This document shows, one piece after another, positions 1 through 10,751 of a stretch of 64,000 nucleotides of DNA (the stretch's first letter is position 1; the number at the start of each line of letters is the position of its first letter). The notes under the pieces were generated by a model. That model saw only the letters and a program-made list of their open reading frames with translations, was not told the origin of the DNA and did no database searches. This stretch comes from Alienimonas californiensis (GTDB lineage: Bacteria; Planctomycetota; Planctomycetia; Planctomycetales; Planctomycetaceae), in contig NZ_CP036265.1 in the NCBI RefSeq assembly GCF_007743815.1, positions 1,204,501 to 1,268,500 of the forward strand, read 5' to 3'. The position numbers were made by a program, and so were the translations under genes.

Positions 1-1346
1 TCGCCGTTCGGCTGGCGGTAGCGGACGTAGTGGTAGTCCGCCGACGCGATCGAATCGCCCGCTTTGAACCGGGTGTAGGCGTGGTCGCGATGGGCGGCGG
101 ACGGATCCTGCAAGACCGCGGCGAAGCTGCGGCCGTGGATCTCGCCCTCGGGGACCGGGACGCCGGCCAGTTCGCAGAGGGTGGGGTGCAGGTCGACGAA
201 TTCGACGTAACTCGGGACCGCGGCGCCCCGGGCCACGCCGGGGCCGCTCATCCACAGGGCCGTGCGGAGGGCGTCGTGCAGCAGGGTGTTTTTCGCCCAC
301 TGATTGTGCTCGCCCAGCAGCCAGCCGTGGTCGCCCAGGACGACCACGACGGTGTTCTCCGCCAGGCCCGTCTGCTCCAGCTTGTCCGTCACCCGCCCCA
401 ATAAATCGTCGGCGTGGGAGACGGAGGCGGAATACCCCTGCTGCATCCGGCGGTGATAATCGTCGGAGTTGTATTTCACCTCGAACTTCATATCCAAGGT
501 CATCGGGACGTAGGCGAACTGCTCCTTCACGCCGTTCAGCCCGGCCGGTTTGGGCTGCGGCCAATCGCGATACTCGGCCAGTTCAATTTTCGGCCGGGGA
601 TAGAGGGCGTAGGTCTCCTCCGGGGAGAAGAACGGCATGTGCGGCTTGGCGAGGCCGCAGGCGAGGAAGAACGGCTCGCCCCCCGCGGCCAGGCGGTCGA
701 GGTCGGCCATCGTTTTGGCGGCGATCAGGCCGTCGCTGGTTTCCAGCGGGTCGACCTCGCCGGCCTCCCACATCGGGACCTTCTTCACCGTTTTGCCGCC
801 GGGCAGTTTGCGGGTCTCCTCGTTCGTCTTCATCCACGCCGCGGTGGCGTCGTTATAAAAATGCCGGCCGCCGATCGCCGGCTTCCAGGGGGTTTCGCTC
901 CAACTGCGGTCGGCCGTGTCTTTGGGGTGATGAAAGATCTTGCCGTTGCTGATCGTCGTATAGCCCGCCTCCTTGAACCGCTGCGGCAGCGTCTTCGCGT
1001 TCGGGGCGTCGCGCTCGGCCCAGGTGAGGAAGTCCGGGAACCGCTCGCGGGTGGGATACAGCCCCGTCATCAGGCTGGCCCGGCTGGCGCCGCAGGTGGG
1101 CACCTGACAGTAGGCGTTCTCGAACCGCACGCCGGACTCGGCCAGACGGGTGAAGTTCGGCGTGACCATCCGCTCGTGGCCGTAGTCCGCGGTCTGGGGC
1201 CGCAGGTCGTCGATATAAAACAGCAGCACGTTCGGCCGGCCCGCCGACGGGGCCGGCGTCTCGGCGACCGGTTCCGCGGCGGACAGCGGCAAACCGACGG
1301 CGAATCCCGCCGCGACGAAGAGGAACGGGCGGAGCGGCGAACGCAT
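1..1346 (-). CDS. Secreted sulfatase, iduronate-2-sulfatase-like (C-terminus beyond the window)
   Basis: The gene hydrolyses sulfate esters, most likely of polysaccharides, outside the cytoplasm. It starts with an ATG at 1346 followed by a hydrophobic signal peptide (FLFVAAGFAVGLPLSAAEP). The metal-site start NVLLFYIDDLRPQ comes next, then the sulfatase signature CGASRASLMTG, whose Cys would be converted to formylglycine. Further on are the alkaline-phosphatase-fold stretch VVVLGDHGWLLGEHNQWAK and a late GEIHGRSF segment. The motif is the C-x-A-S-R variant rather than the common C-x-P-S-R. The order of motifs and the DDLRPQ/DYGHERMVTPN wording resemble iduronate-2-sulfatase-type enzymes of planctomycetes. 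The frame stays open to base 1, so about 448 residues are visible and the end is missing. No maturase gene is in view. Family assignment is firm; the substrate is not known. Confidence 0.93.
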   Translation of the reverse strand, partial: MRSPLRPFLFVAAGFAVGLPLSAAEPVAETPAPSAGRPNVLLFYIDDLRPQTADYGHERMVTPNFTRLAESGVRFENAYCQVPTCGASRASLMTGLYPTRERFPDFLTWAERDAPNAKTLPQRFKEAGYTTISNGKIFHHPKDTADRSWSETPWKPAIGGRHFYNDATAAWMKTNEETRKLPGGKTVKKVPMWEAGEVDPLETSDGLIAAKTMADLDRLAAGGEPFFLACGLAKPHMPFFSPEETYALYPRPKIELAEYRDWPQPKPAGLNGVKEQFAYVPMTLDMKFEVKYNSDDYHRRMQQGYSASVSHADDLLGRVTDKLEQTGLAENTVVVVLGDHGWLLGEHNQWAKNTLLHDALRTALWMSGPGVARGAAVPSYVEFVDLHPTLCELAGVPVPEGEIHGRSFAAVLQDPSAAHRDHAYTRFKAGDSIASADYHYVRYRQPNG

Positions 1347-1454
1347 CGGCGACACGGCGGAACGGGCGGGGAGCGGCGACGCCGCGGACGGCGGCGCGGG
1401 CCCAGCGTAGCCGGCCGCGGCGCCGCTCCGCCAAGCCGGCCGGCGCAGCCTCCC

Positions 1455-1515
1455 GTGAGCCCGAAGCGCAAGCGAGGCGCGCGACTCACCCACCTCGCTT
1501 GCGCTTCGGGCTCAC
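1455..1515. repeat. Inverted repeat, GAGCCCGAAGCGCAAGCGAGG family, copy 1
   Basis: Two 23-base arms (1455-1477 and 1493-1515) are exact reverse complements, each containing GAGCCCGAAGCGCAAGCGAG, separated by 15 bases. The same pair of arms occurs at 29881-29941. It lies between the start of the sulfatase and the end of the methyltransferase remnant. It is not followed by a T-run in either direction, so it is better read as a REP-type dispersed palindrome than as a terminator. Confidence 0.85.
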
Positions 1516-1532
1516 TCGGGGACGCCGGACGG

Positions 1533-1560
1533 CCCTCGCTGACGCGTCGGGTTGGTGTGC
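1533..1560. repeat. Single half of a related repeat (CCCTCGCTGACGC...GGGTTGG)
   Basis: This stretch reads CCCTCGCTGACGCGTCGGGT and continues to 1560. In reverse it would encode NPTRQRG. A near-identical arm sits at 21963-21989, where it is paired with an inverted partner. Here only one arm is present, immediately next to the first repeat, suggesting a compound repeat that grew by successive insertions. Confidence 0.7.
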
Positions 1561-1567
1561 GGCGGGC

Positions 1568-2165
1568 TCAGCCGGTGTAGCGGCCGTCGTCGGTGCGGCC
1601 GGCGTGGCCGAGGTCGGCCAGCACTTCCAACACCGGGGCGACCTTCGCCGGGCCGGCGCCTTGGAAGAAGGCGGCGACGTCCGCGGGCGCCAGGGGGCGG
1701 TCGGCGGCGGCCAGCACGCCGCGGACGGCCCGGTACTGGGCGACCGGGTCGGACATCGCCGGCCACTTGCGGACGGCGGCGGCGGGCGGCGGCGGGGCGG
1801 CGGCCTCCCCGGTGAGGGAGCGTTGCCGTTTGGCCTCCGCGGCCCGGGCGGCGGCGCCGTCGGGGTCCTGAAACTCCGGCCGCAGATAGCGAATCCGCCC
1901 GCGGGCCTCCTCGGCGGCCCGTTCGGCGTTGAGGGCGACCAACCGGGCGAGGATCGCCTCGTCCTCCAGCCCGACCGGCCAGCCGTAGGCGTCGGCGACG
2001 GCGGCGTCGAGGTCGTCGTGCAGCGCCCGCAACACCCCGACCAACCCGCGGTCGTGCACGTCCCGCTGCTTGTCGTTGAGGGCGTCGCCGCTCCGCAGGG
2101 CCTCCAGCACGTTATAGAGCCCGGTGAGCGTCGAGTCCGGGTGTTGGTAGTGTCCTAAGAGTGTG
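1568..2165 (-). pseudogene. 3' remnant of a class I SAM-dependent DNA methyltransferase gene
   Basis: The frame ends at 1568 and can be read back through a GTG at 2110. Its upstream codons read HYQHPDSTLTGLYNV before the frame meets a TAG at about 2166. The phrases HPDSTLTGLYNVLEALR, GLVGVLRALHDDLDAAV and LVALNAERAAEEARG, followed by IRYLRPEFQDP, match what I know of the C-terminal part of large planctomycete and proteobacterial class I DNA methyltransferases (usually many hundred residues). A proline-rich linker and a winged-helix-like tail follow. No catalytic motifs remain. The N-terminal part of the same kind of protein is found at about 4617-4789 on the same strand, so the gene has lost its middle. 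About 200 codons are left here. Confidence 0.72.
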
Positions 2166-2181
2166 TTGGTCTAGAAAGAAC

Positions 2182-2931
2182 TCAGATTCCCGGCAAGAAC
2201 ACTCCCAACTGATCCTTGATGGCGTCTCTCTTCCCCGCGGGCAGGACGGCCCCAATCGACTCTCTCAGGGCCGGCTTCTGGGATCCGGACAGCTGCGACC
2301 TGTAAAGGCATGTCAAAAGGCAGTTCAATCCGATCAGGACGTTTCGTTCCCGGCTACGCCATTGCCGCATGCGAATATCGTCCTGAACAAACATCTGGAC
2401 AGCTCCCGTTTCCGTCGTCATCCGGTAGGAGTCAGATGACCCGTGAACCGCCATAGACAGCTTGGCGTATTCTCCGCCTAGCAGGTCAAGCCCGCTGACC
2501 CGCTCATCAAGCCCTGCAAGCCCTGGGTGGGAGCGAAAGTACGCGAGAAGATCTGAGAATCCCTTACGGTACTGCCCCGCGTCCCGCAGTTCGTTTTCGA
2601 CCGGATGGTCCTTGAAGAACTGCGCGCAGAGGGCGTTTTCGATGCATGCTCTGAGGGTTTGCAAAGACGCTCTCCAGACGCCCATAACTGCTAAAACGTG
2701 CGATGTCAGGGCGTCGTTCTTCGCCTCGACATGGAAGGCGTGCGCGGATTCCGCCATCCGCCCTTCAAACATGTAGCACGACCAAGCATGTAGAGACGCA
2801 AGATCTTTGTAGCTGTCTGAGTATGTGTGTAAATCTCGGGCTTCGTCCGTTATCGCGGCGGTCATTTCGGCGATCCACGCATCGTGGAATCGCCGAAAGC
2901 TCGCCTCTAACTCGCCCCGTAGCGTGTTCAT
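2182..2931 (-). CDS. Uncharacterised helical protein, third gene of the ParA operon
   Basis: A 249-residue protein of unknown function. It is soluble, has no signal peptide or membrane segment, and looks largely alpha-helical. Two stretches resemble HEPN-like or Abi-type helical proteins: SLQTLRACIENALCAQFFKDHP (about 110-130) and YAKLSMAVHGSSDSYR (about 170). The similarity is by eye only, and a clean R-x4-6-H motif was not found. The gene starts 16 bases after the stop of the 128-residue gene and is the last of three co-directional genes. Its base composition is visibly lower in G+C than that of groEL or the sulfatase. A role as the effector of a ParA-linked module is inference. It could equally be a structural partner. 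Confidence 0.8.
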   Translation of the reverse strand: MNTLRGELEASFRRFHDAWIAEMTAAITDEARDLHTYSDSYKDLASLHAWSCYMFEGRMAESAHAFHVEAKNDALTSHVLAVMGVWRASLQTLRACIENALCAQFFKDHPVENELRDAGQYRKGFSDLLAYFRSHPGLAGLDERVSGLDLLGGEYAKLSMAVHGSSDSYRMTTETGAVQMFVQDDIRMRQWRSRERNVLIGLNCLLTCLYRSQLSGSQKPALRESIGAVLPAGKRDAIKDQLGVFLPGI

Positions 2932-2947
2932 CGCAGATTCTCACCAT

Positions 2948-3334
2948 CTAATCCAACAGCAACGCGAGGGTCCTCATCAGCTCTGACGATGCCCTATGGC
3001 TCTTCGATGCCCGCTCTTTGCGAAGCCTGTCGAGAGCTTCGGGGTTCTCTCGGAAATATTGAAGGATTTTCCCGATCGTGTCGCGAACGGAGTACGTTCC
3101 CAATACCTCCACCGGGATGCCCCATTCGTCGATAAGCTGCTTCCATTCCTGCTTATTGAACGCCGACATCGCTACCAGTCCGCTCACGCTGAGCGCGGCG
3201 TCATCTGAGTTGATCCCTGCGGGGGACGCTGCTGGACGAAACAGGCTCGCCAACTCTTTCATCTCTACATTCGGGCCAGCGCGGAGAGCTTGAGCCACAG
3301 ACTCCAGCACTCTAGCGGCGTCATGAGTCTTCAA
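2948..3334 (-). CDS. Small uncharacterised protein between ParA and the third operon gene
   Basis: A protein of about 128 residues if translation starts at the TTG at 3334. That codon overlaps the ParA stop by four bases (TTGA), which points to translational coupling. An upstream in-frame start at 3370 would lie inside parA. The sequence begins MKTHDAARVLESVAQALRAG and has a hydrophilic middle. The second half is helical, with FNKQEWKQLIDEWGIPVEV, RDTIGKILQYF and ENPEALDRLRKE. No family is recognised. The length, coupling and helical character suggest an adaptor between the ATPase and the 249-residue protein. That role is inference. Confidence 0.75.
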   Translation of the reverse strand: MKTHDAARVLESVAQALRAGPNVEMKELASLFRPAASPAGINSDDAALSVSGLVAMSAFNKQEWKQLIDEWGIPVEVLGTYSVRDTIGKILQYFRENPEALDRLRKERASKSHRASSELMRTLALLLD

Positions 3335-4170
3335 CCTGTCACCCCGACTCGAGTGAGTAACTCCGAGCACACCGCTGTGAACTCCTCAGTAGCCTTGGCG
3401 TTCGCCATGTCGAAAACGGGTAAGTGTTTCTCAGCTGCTTCGGACACAATGCTCCGATCCGTGATTTCGTGCGGCAGTACTAGCGTTTTGAACCGCTCCT
3501 GCAAGGCCCACCGAGCGTCGTCGCGATGGGTCGATGTCCGGCCTGCCTTGCCGATCACAATCCCTGCGTTTTCCAACGTCGTGCCTAGCGCCTCGCAAAT
3601 GCCGGTTATTTTAGGGTACAGGAGCCCGACGCCGAAAACTGAAAGGAAGTCCAACGAAACAGGCGTTACGAAGTGCGTTCCGATCGCGATCGCATTGTGG
3701 GTTGCCACGTTGAGACTCGGGGGACAGTCGCAAACGACCATCTGATAATCAGCCCGGATTGGCTCCAGTGCCCTTGTCAGGAGGTACTCTCGCCCGGCTT
3801 CCCCTGCTAGTTCTGCGTCGGCCGTGTAGAGACCGAGATGGGACGGGATCAGGTCCACGCCCGGGAAGACCGATTCACGCAACACATCCTGTGCTGTCTT
3901 AGCGGAGCCTTCTGCGGAGGTGTGGCGCCGCTGTCCAAGCAGGTCGGCGACTGTGCCGCACTCCTTTGCGTGCTGTTGCAGCTGCTCCAGCGACAGACAC
4001 CACAAAGTGGCGTTCGCCTGCGGATCGAGGTCAACCAGAAGCGTTCTGATACCACGCGATCCACAAAACGCGGCGAAGTTCACTGCCAGTGTCGTCTTGC
4101 CGACCCCGCCTTTCAGGTTCAGGAATGCTACAGCTGTTTGGCTTGCGTCTGAGCGTGGGGCTCTGGTCAT
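3331..4170 (-). CDS. ParA/MinD-type P-loop ATPase
   Basis: A 279-residue deviant-Walker ATPase. From the ATG at 4170 it reads MTRAPRSD, followed by the Walker A' motif NLKGGVGKTT (Lys20, Lys25), the A'' segment LLVDLDPQANAT and the Walker B-like VVCDCPPSLNVATHNA. ParA proteins dimerise on ATP and bind DNA or membranes to position cargo. An in-frame start at 4269 would add 33 residues unlike ParA, so 4170 is preferred. No parB or parS-like repeat is nearby. Instead, the gene heads a three-gene operon with two unknown proteins. This argues against chromosome or plasmid segregation and for a specialised system. The whole operon is AT-richer than its surroundings and sits inside a broken methyltransferase gene, as expected for a transferred island. 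Confidence 0.92.
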   Translation of the reverse strand: MTRAPRSDASQTAVAFLNLKGGVGKTTLAVNFAAFCGSRGIRTLLVDLDPQANATLWCLSLEQLQQHAKECGTVADLLGQRRHTSAEGSAKTAQDVLRESVFPGVDLIPSHLGLYTADAELAGEAGREYLLTRALEPIRADYQMVVCDCPPSLNVATHNAIAIGTHFVTPVSLDFLSVFGVGLLYPKITGICEALGTTLENAGIVIGKAGRTSTHRDDARWALQERFKTLVLPHEITDRSIVSEAAEKHLPVFDMANAKATEEFTAVCSELLTRVGVTG

Positions 4171-4360
4171 TTGCTTCAGCGAACGTGTCAGATGCTGTGA
4201 GGATAGCGTTCGGATGGCTGAGTGGACAGCTGCACGAGGCCGGATCTGCCGAACCAGAGCCACAGACACGGGGTCCGGCGTCTGTGTTCACCGATAACTG
4301 CCGACGCTGCCCATCGTAAAATGAGGGGGGGCGGCCCGCGCCTCGGTCGACGCAGCGGCT

Positions 4361-6805
<2,445 letters not shown>

Positions 6806-6830
6806 GCCGCGTCCGCGGCAGGCGGTAAGG

Positions 6831-6919
6831 GGCGAGGCGTAAGGCGTAAGTGACGACGCTGGCCGCCGATCACGACTCGTCCCCGCCCCTTACGCCTTCC
6901 CCCTCACGCCTTACGCCTC
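6831..6919. repeat. Imperfect inverted repeat between groEL1 and groES
   Basis: The first arm contains GGCGTAAGGCGTAAG (6837-6851). The second arm contains the reverse, CTTACGCCTT and CACGCCTTACGCC (about 6889-6917). The arms can fold into a long stem. No T-run follows, so it may be a repeat or a stability element that lets groEL1 and groES be expressed at different levels. The remainder up to 6959 is AT-richer and could hold the groES ribosome-binding region, but no Shine-Dalgarno sequence is evident. Confidence 0.6.
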
Positions 6920-6959
6920 AGCAATTCATTCTCACCTTTCAACTTTTCAATACGCACAA

Positions 6960-7247
6960 ATGACCCTGAACCCCCTGGACGATCGCGTCGTCATCGAGCC
7001 CCTCGAGGCTGAGGAAACCACCGCCGGCGGCATCGTGCTGCCGGACGCCGCCAAGGAGAAATCCCAGCGCGGCAAGGTCCTCGCCGTCGGCCCCGGCCGC
7101 CTGCTGGACAGCGGCGAACGCAGCCCCGTCGGCGTCGAAGTCGGCGACGAAGTCCTCTTCGGCAAGTACGGCGGCACCGAGATCGAAGTCGACGGCAAGG
7201 ACGTCAAGATCCTCCGCGAGGCCGACATCCTCGCCAAGGTGCTCTAG
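6960..7247 (+). CDS. groES: Co-chaperonin GroES
   Basis: A 95-residue 10-kDa chaperonin that caps the GroEL cavity. The sequence starts [16 protein letters not shown]. The mobile loop follows ([16 protein letters not shown], containing the GIVLP contact motif), then [14 protein letters not shown] wording and [18 protein letters not shown], and it ends [15 protein letters not shown]. Length and motif order are normal for the family. It lies between two groEL genes on the same strand, 154 bases after groEL1 and 139 bases before groEL2. A single GroES probably serves both. Confidence 0.97.
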   Translation: MTLNPLDDRVVIEPLEAEETTAGGIVLPDAAKEKSQRGKVLAVGPGRLLDSGERSPVGVEVGDEVLFGKYGGTEIEVDGKDVKILREADILAKVL

Positions 7248-7271
7248 TTCGCCGGCCGCTGCGTTGTTTTA

Positions 7272-7345
7272 GGGAGGGGGGAGGAGGACTGAGGGAGGGG
7301 TGGAAACCTGCTCCCCTCCTCCCTCGTCGCCCCTCCCTCCTCCCC
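7272..7345. repeat. Purine/pyrimidine-strand inverted repeat before groEL2
   Basis: A G/A-rich arm (GGGAGGGGGGAGGAGGACTG, 7272-7291, continuing to about 7302) is followed by a C/T-rich arm (CTCCCCTCCTCCCTC and CCCTCCCTCCTCCCC, about 7311-7345). It can form a stem between groES and groEL2. The long purine run on one strand could also adopt unusual structure. It may terminate or attenuate the groES transcript, but no T-run is seen. Confidence 0.55.
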
Positions 7346-7386
7346 AATATCTATTCGCCCCCGCACACCGAACGCCGCCCGCCCCC

Positions 7387-9000
7387 ATGGCCAAGCAACT
7401 TCTCTTCGACGACCCCGCCCGCCTGAAGCTCAAAAAGGGCATCGACACCCTCGCCGACGCCGTCGCCGTCACGATGGGCCCCCGCGGCCGCAACGTCCTC
7501 ATCGATAAGTCCTTCGGCAACCCCGTCGTCACCAAGGACGGCGTGACCGTCTCCAAGGAGGTCGAACTGGAGGACCCCTGGGAGCACATGGGCGCCAAGC
7601 TCGTCAACGAAGTCGCTTCCAAAACCAGCGACACCGCCGGCGACGGCACCACCACCGCCACCGTCCTGGCCCGCGCCATCTTCACCGAGGGCCTGCGGAA
7701 CATCTCCCTGGGCGCCAACCCCCAGGTCGTCCGCAAGGGCATCGAGAAGGCCGTCGCCAAGTGCGTCGAAACCCTCGACGGCCTCTCCAAACCGGTCGAC
7801 GGCAAAAGCCAGATCGCCCAGGTCGCGGCCATCTCCGCCAACAACGACAAGGAAATCGGCGACCTGATCGCCGACGCCTTTGAAAAGGTCGGCCGCGACG
7901 GCGTCATCACCATCGAAGAGGGCAAGAGCGGCGAGACCGTCCTCACCCTCGCCGAGGGCATGCAGTTCGATAAGGGCTACACCAGCCCCTATTTCGTCAA
8001 CAACCCGGAGACCATGTCCGTCGTGCTGGAGGACTGCTATATCCTCCTGCACGAAAAGAAGGTCTCGAACCTGCGGGACCTGATTCCCCTGCTGGAGAAG
8101 ATCTCCACCACGGGTCGCCCGCTGCTGATCATCGCCGAGGACGTCGAGGGCGAGGCCCTCACCGCCCTGGTCGTGAATAAACTGCGCGGCGTGTTGAACG
8201 TCGCCGCGGTCAAGGCGCCCGGCTTCGGCGAGCGTCGCAAGGCCATGCTGCAGGACATCGCCGTCCTCACCGGCGGCACGTTCGTCTCCGAGGACCTCGG
8301 CGTGAAGCTGGAGCACGTCGAACTGGAGCACCTCGGCACCGCCAAGAAGGTCGAAGTCACCAAGGACGAAACGACCATTATCGAAGGCGGCGGGACCAAG
8401 GAGAACCTGCAGAAGCGCGTCGCCCAAATTAAGAAGGGCATCGACGACACCGACAGCGAATACGACCGCGAAAAGTTCCAGGAGCGCCTCGCCAAGCTGG
8501 TCGGCGGCGTGGCCGTGGTCAGCGTCGGCGCCGCCACCGAGGCGGAGATGAAGCAGACCAAGGCCCGCATGGAGGACGCCCTGCACGCCACCCGCGCGGC
8601 CGTGGAGGAAGGCATTCTCCCCGGCGGCGGCACGGCCCTGCTGCGGTGCATCAAGGGTCTGGACGAGGTGAAGGCCAAGGGCGACGAGAAGATCGGCGTG
8701 GAGATCGTCCGCCGGGCGCTCCAGAGCCCGACGAAGCAGATCGCCAAGAACGCCGGCCAGGACGGCAGCGTGGTCGCCGACGAAGTCCTCCGCAGCGAGG
8801 GCCCCAACGGCTACAACGCGCTGACGGGGGTGTATGAGGACCTGTTCGCCGCCGGCGTGATCGACCCGACGAAGGTGGTGAAGAGCGCCCTGACGAACGC
8901 CGCCAGCATCGCCGGCCTGATGCTGACGACCCAGTGCCTCGTCACCAAAACCGGCGAAGGCGAAGACAAACAACCCGCCGCCGAAGGCGCGGTGCGGTAA
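7387..9000 (+). CDS. groEL: Chaperonin GroEL, copy 2 (no GGM tail)
   Basis: A second 60-kDa chaperonin, 537 residues, beginning with the ATG at 7387 ([18 protein letters not shown]). It has all key segments: [61 protein letters not shown], and [19 protein letters not shown]. Unlike copy 1 it ends [15 protein letters not shown] with no Gly-Gly-Met repeat. The two copies differ throughout, so this is an old paralogue rather than a recent duplication. Loss of the GGM tail is known from specialised secondary chaperonins. A different client set is inference. It is followed by a strong terminator at 9029-9057. Confidence 0.97.
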   Translation: MAKQLLFDDPARLKLKKGIDTLADAVAVTMGPRGRNVLIDKSFGNPVVTKDGVTVSKEVELEDPWEHMGAKLVNEVASKTSDTAGDGTTTATVLARAIFTEGLRNISLGANPQVVRKGIEKAVAKCVETLDGLSKPVDGKSQIAQVAAISANNDKEIGDLIADAFEKVGRDGVITIEEGKSGETVLTLAEGMQFDKGYTSPYFVNNPETMSVVLEDCYILLHEKKVSNLRDLIPLLEKISTTGRPLLIIAEDVEGEALTALVVNKLRGVLNVAAVKAPGFGERRKAMLQDIAVLTGGTFVSEDLGVKLEHVELEHLGTAKKVEVTKDETTIIEGGGTKENLQKRVAQIKKGIDDTDSEYDREKFQERLAKLVGGVAVVSVGAATEAEMKQTKARMEDALHATRAAVEEGILPGGGTALLRCIKGLDEVKAKGDEKIGVEIVRRALQSPTKQIAKNAGQDGSVVADEVLRSEGPNGYNALTGVYEDLFAAGVIDPTKVVKSALTNAASIAGLMLTTQCLVTKTGEGEDKQPAAEGAVR

Positions 9001-9028
9001 CGCTCCCGCCGATCCGACAGTGCTTGAC

Positions 9029-9057
9029 AGCCCGCCCGGCAACGGGTGGGCTGTTTT
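9029..9057 (+). terminator. Rho-independent terminator after groEL2
   Basis: Stem AGCCCGCCCG/CGGGTGGGCT with loop GCAA, followed by GTTTT. It lies 28 bases after the groEL2 stop. About 48 bases around it (9021-9068) recur almost exactly at 11804-11851. Confidence 0.85.
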
Positions 9058-9202
9058 CGTGTCTGGCGCCCGGTGCCCAATCACTCCCGCACCGCCCTGT
9101 TGCTCGCATGCTTACCCGCCCGAGTGCACCGCTCCCGAGTCGTGCGAACATGGCACTTGGCTCGGATGAACTCGGCCCAGGCCATGCCTTTTTCATTACA
9201 AC

Positions 9203-10585
9203 ATGCTCGTCCAGCTAACTGATCTCGACGAACTCGTATTGTCTATTCGAGACAGTGAAAGCAGAGCGTATGCCACAGAGGCACTCAACTCGCTGCGAAG
9301 CGGATGTTTGCGTTCATCTGTGGTCGCAACCTGGGTCGCAGTCACCTACGACATAATCATCAAACTCCGAGAGCTCCGCGAGGATGGCGATGCAGCCGCA
9401 GGAGACTTCTGCAATAGTTTCGACCAAGCAGTTGCGGACTACGAGCAAGGCAATAGCCAAGCACTCCTTCGTCTGCAACAGTATGAGAACAGCCTACTCA
9501 AAGTAGCGAATGAGGATTTCGAGCTCGTTTCCGCCTCCGAGAGAAGAGATTTAGAGCGACTTCGAGAGGATAGGCATCTCTGTGTCCATCCTGCTTTCAG
9601 CTCACAAAGCACGCTCTATCAACCAAGTGTCGAAGGCGTGCGATCCCATCTGGTTCATGCTGTCAACCATCTATTGCGTCACCCCCCGGTTCAAGGGAAG
9701 GCGGCCTTAAAGAAGCTAGAGGCTGACTTGCAAAGGTCATCTTTCCCTTCGACCCAAGAAGAGGTGGACAACTTCATGAAGGAAAGGCACTTTTCCAGGG
9801 TCAAAGCGAGCCTGTTCCCAAACTACATTACCGTTCTCTGCAAATGTCTGATCCGAGGCAGCACATCGATCCCAGAAAGCAGTGACTGGAAGGTTGCAAT
9901 GTGCTTGGTCGCTGCGTCGCGCTACGACAGGTACGTATACGACTCCACTATGAAGTCGGCGATACCAACACTAACCGAAAGCAGCGACGACTCACAATTC
10001 CTACGCCTGCCCCTAGCGATACTATTTGAGCCGCGAATCTGGAACTGGCTTACCGGGCCCACTCAACTACGAATGCAGACTTACCTCAGGAATGCCCCGG
10101 TCACCCTCAACGAACTTAGCAAGATCTTTCGCGGGTATAACGTCGCCGCGTTCAAGGAGGTTCTCAAGGAACGATTTGACGGCCTGCCTGAAGAGAGCAA
10201 GCTCAAGATCATTACAGAGCAGCCCAGTCGTGGGTTTGTGGACGAAGCCATCAGTTTGTACAGGACCTACGGAGGCACGGGATGGCGTCGCGCAGAAGCG
10301 GTGGCAGAAAATGCAATCTTGCCGTTAGCAGAGTATTTCAATGCTGACGCAGTCCGAGAAGTGCTTAAAGTAGTGGATGAAGTAAACGATGTTCAAAGTG
10401 CGCACGGTACTCCCGCACAAATGGCAGCACTTTTTGACGCAACTGCGAGCACCCGGGCCGCAACCCGGGACGACTGGGCTAACCTCTACCGCAGCTTAAG
10501 GTCAAAAGGCCGCTATTACTCGCCTCTCCAGCAGAGCCTTGCGTCCAGTGGAATATTAGAAGACGTTGCCGAAGATATGCCGTAG
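9203..10585 (+). CDS. Uncharacterised protein with an N-terminal HEPN-like domain
   Basis: A 460-residue soluble protein of unknown function. The first 160 residues are helical and end in DLERLREDRHLCVHPAF. The Arg plus His arrangement and the closing CVHPAF resemble HEPN domains, which are often RNases in toxin and defence systems. The remaining 300 residues are also helical, with no recognised motif. Composition differs sharply from the neighbours: 9481-9540 has 30 G+C of 60 bases, against about 70% in groEL. The gene stands alone between the groEL2 terminator and a REP/RAYT cluster, and was probably acquired by transfer. The HEPN call is by eye. The start at 9203 is the first ATG after 9180. 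Confidence 0.72.
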   Translation: MLVQLTDLDELVLSIRDSESRAYATEALNSLRSGCLRSSVVATWVAVTYDIIIKLRELREDGDAAAGDFCNSFDQAVADYEQGNSQALLRLQQYENSLLKVANEDFELVSASERRDLERLREDRHLCVHPAFSSQSTLYQPSVEGVRSHLVHAVNHLLRHPPVQGKAALKKLEADLQRSSFPSTQEEVDNFMKERHFSRVKASLFPNYITVLCKCLIRGSTSIPESSDWKVAMCLVAASRYDRYVYDSTMKSAIPTLTESSDDSQFLRLPLAILFEPRIWNWLTGPTQLRMQTYLRNAPVTLNELSKIFRGYNVAAFKEVLKERFDGLPEESKLKIITEQPSRGFVDEAISLYRTYGGTGWRRAEAVAENAILPLAEYFNADAVREVLKVVDEVNDVQSAHGTPAQMAALFDATASTRAATRDDWANLYRSLRSKGRYYSPLQQSLASSGILEDVAEDMP

Positions 10586-10589
10586 CCGA

Positions 10590-10722
10590 GTGCCTGGGGC
10601 AGCCTGACCGTCCGGCGCCGGGTGCCTGGGGCAGCCTGAGCGTCCGAACCCTCTTCCGCATGGGTGCCGGGTGCCTGGGGCAGCCTGAGCCAAACCTTCT
10701 TCCGCATGGGTGGCTGGGGCAG
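10590..10722. repeat. Three to four copies of a GTGCCTGGGGCAGCCTGA repeat
   Basis: GTGCCTGGGGCAGCCTGA occurs at 10590-10607, 10622-10639 and 10671-10688. A diverged copy, GGGTGGCTGGGGCAG, ends near 10722. Pieces between copies (CCCTCTTCCGCATGGGTG) are also repeated. The run starts directly after the stop of the HEPN-like gene and leads into the larger tandem repeat upstream of the RAYT gene. These are candidate REP elements of that transposase. Confidence 0.75.
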
Positions 10723-10751
10723 AAGGGAGGGAGGCGTCAGCCGACCGACCG

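Noticed and set aside
3331..4170. Plasmid or chromosome partition locus
   Set aside because: There is no parB gene next to the ParA-like gene and no repeated parS-like site; the two downstream proteins are not ParB-like.
7351..9084. 577-residue ORF antisense to groEL2
   Set aside because: Same reason; the plus strand is unmistakably GroEL.
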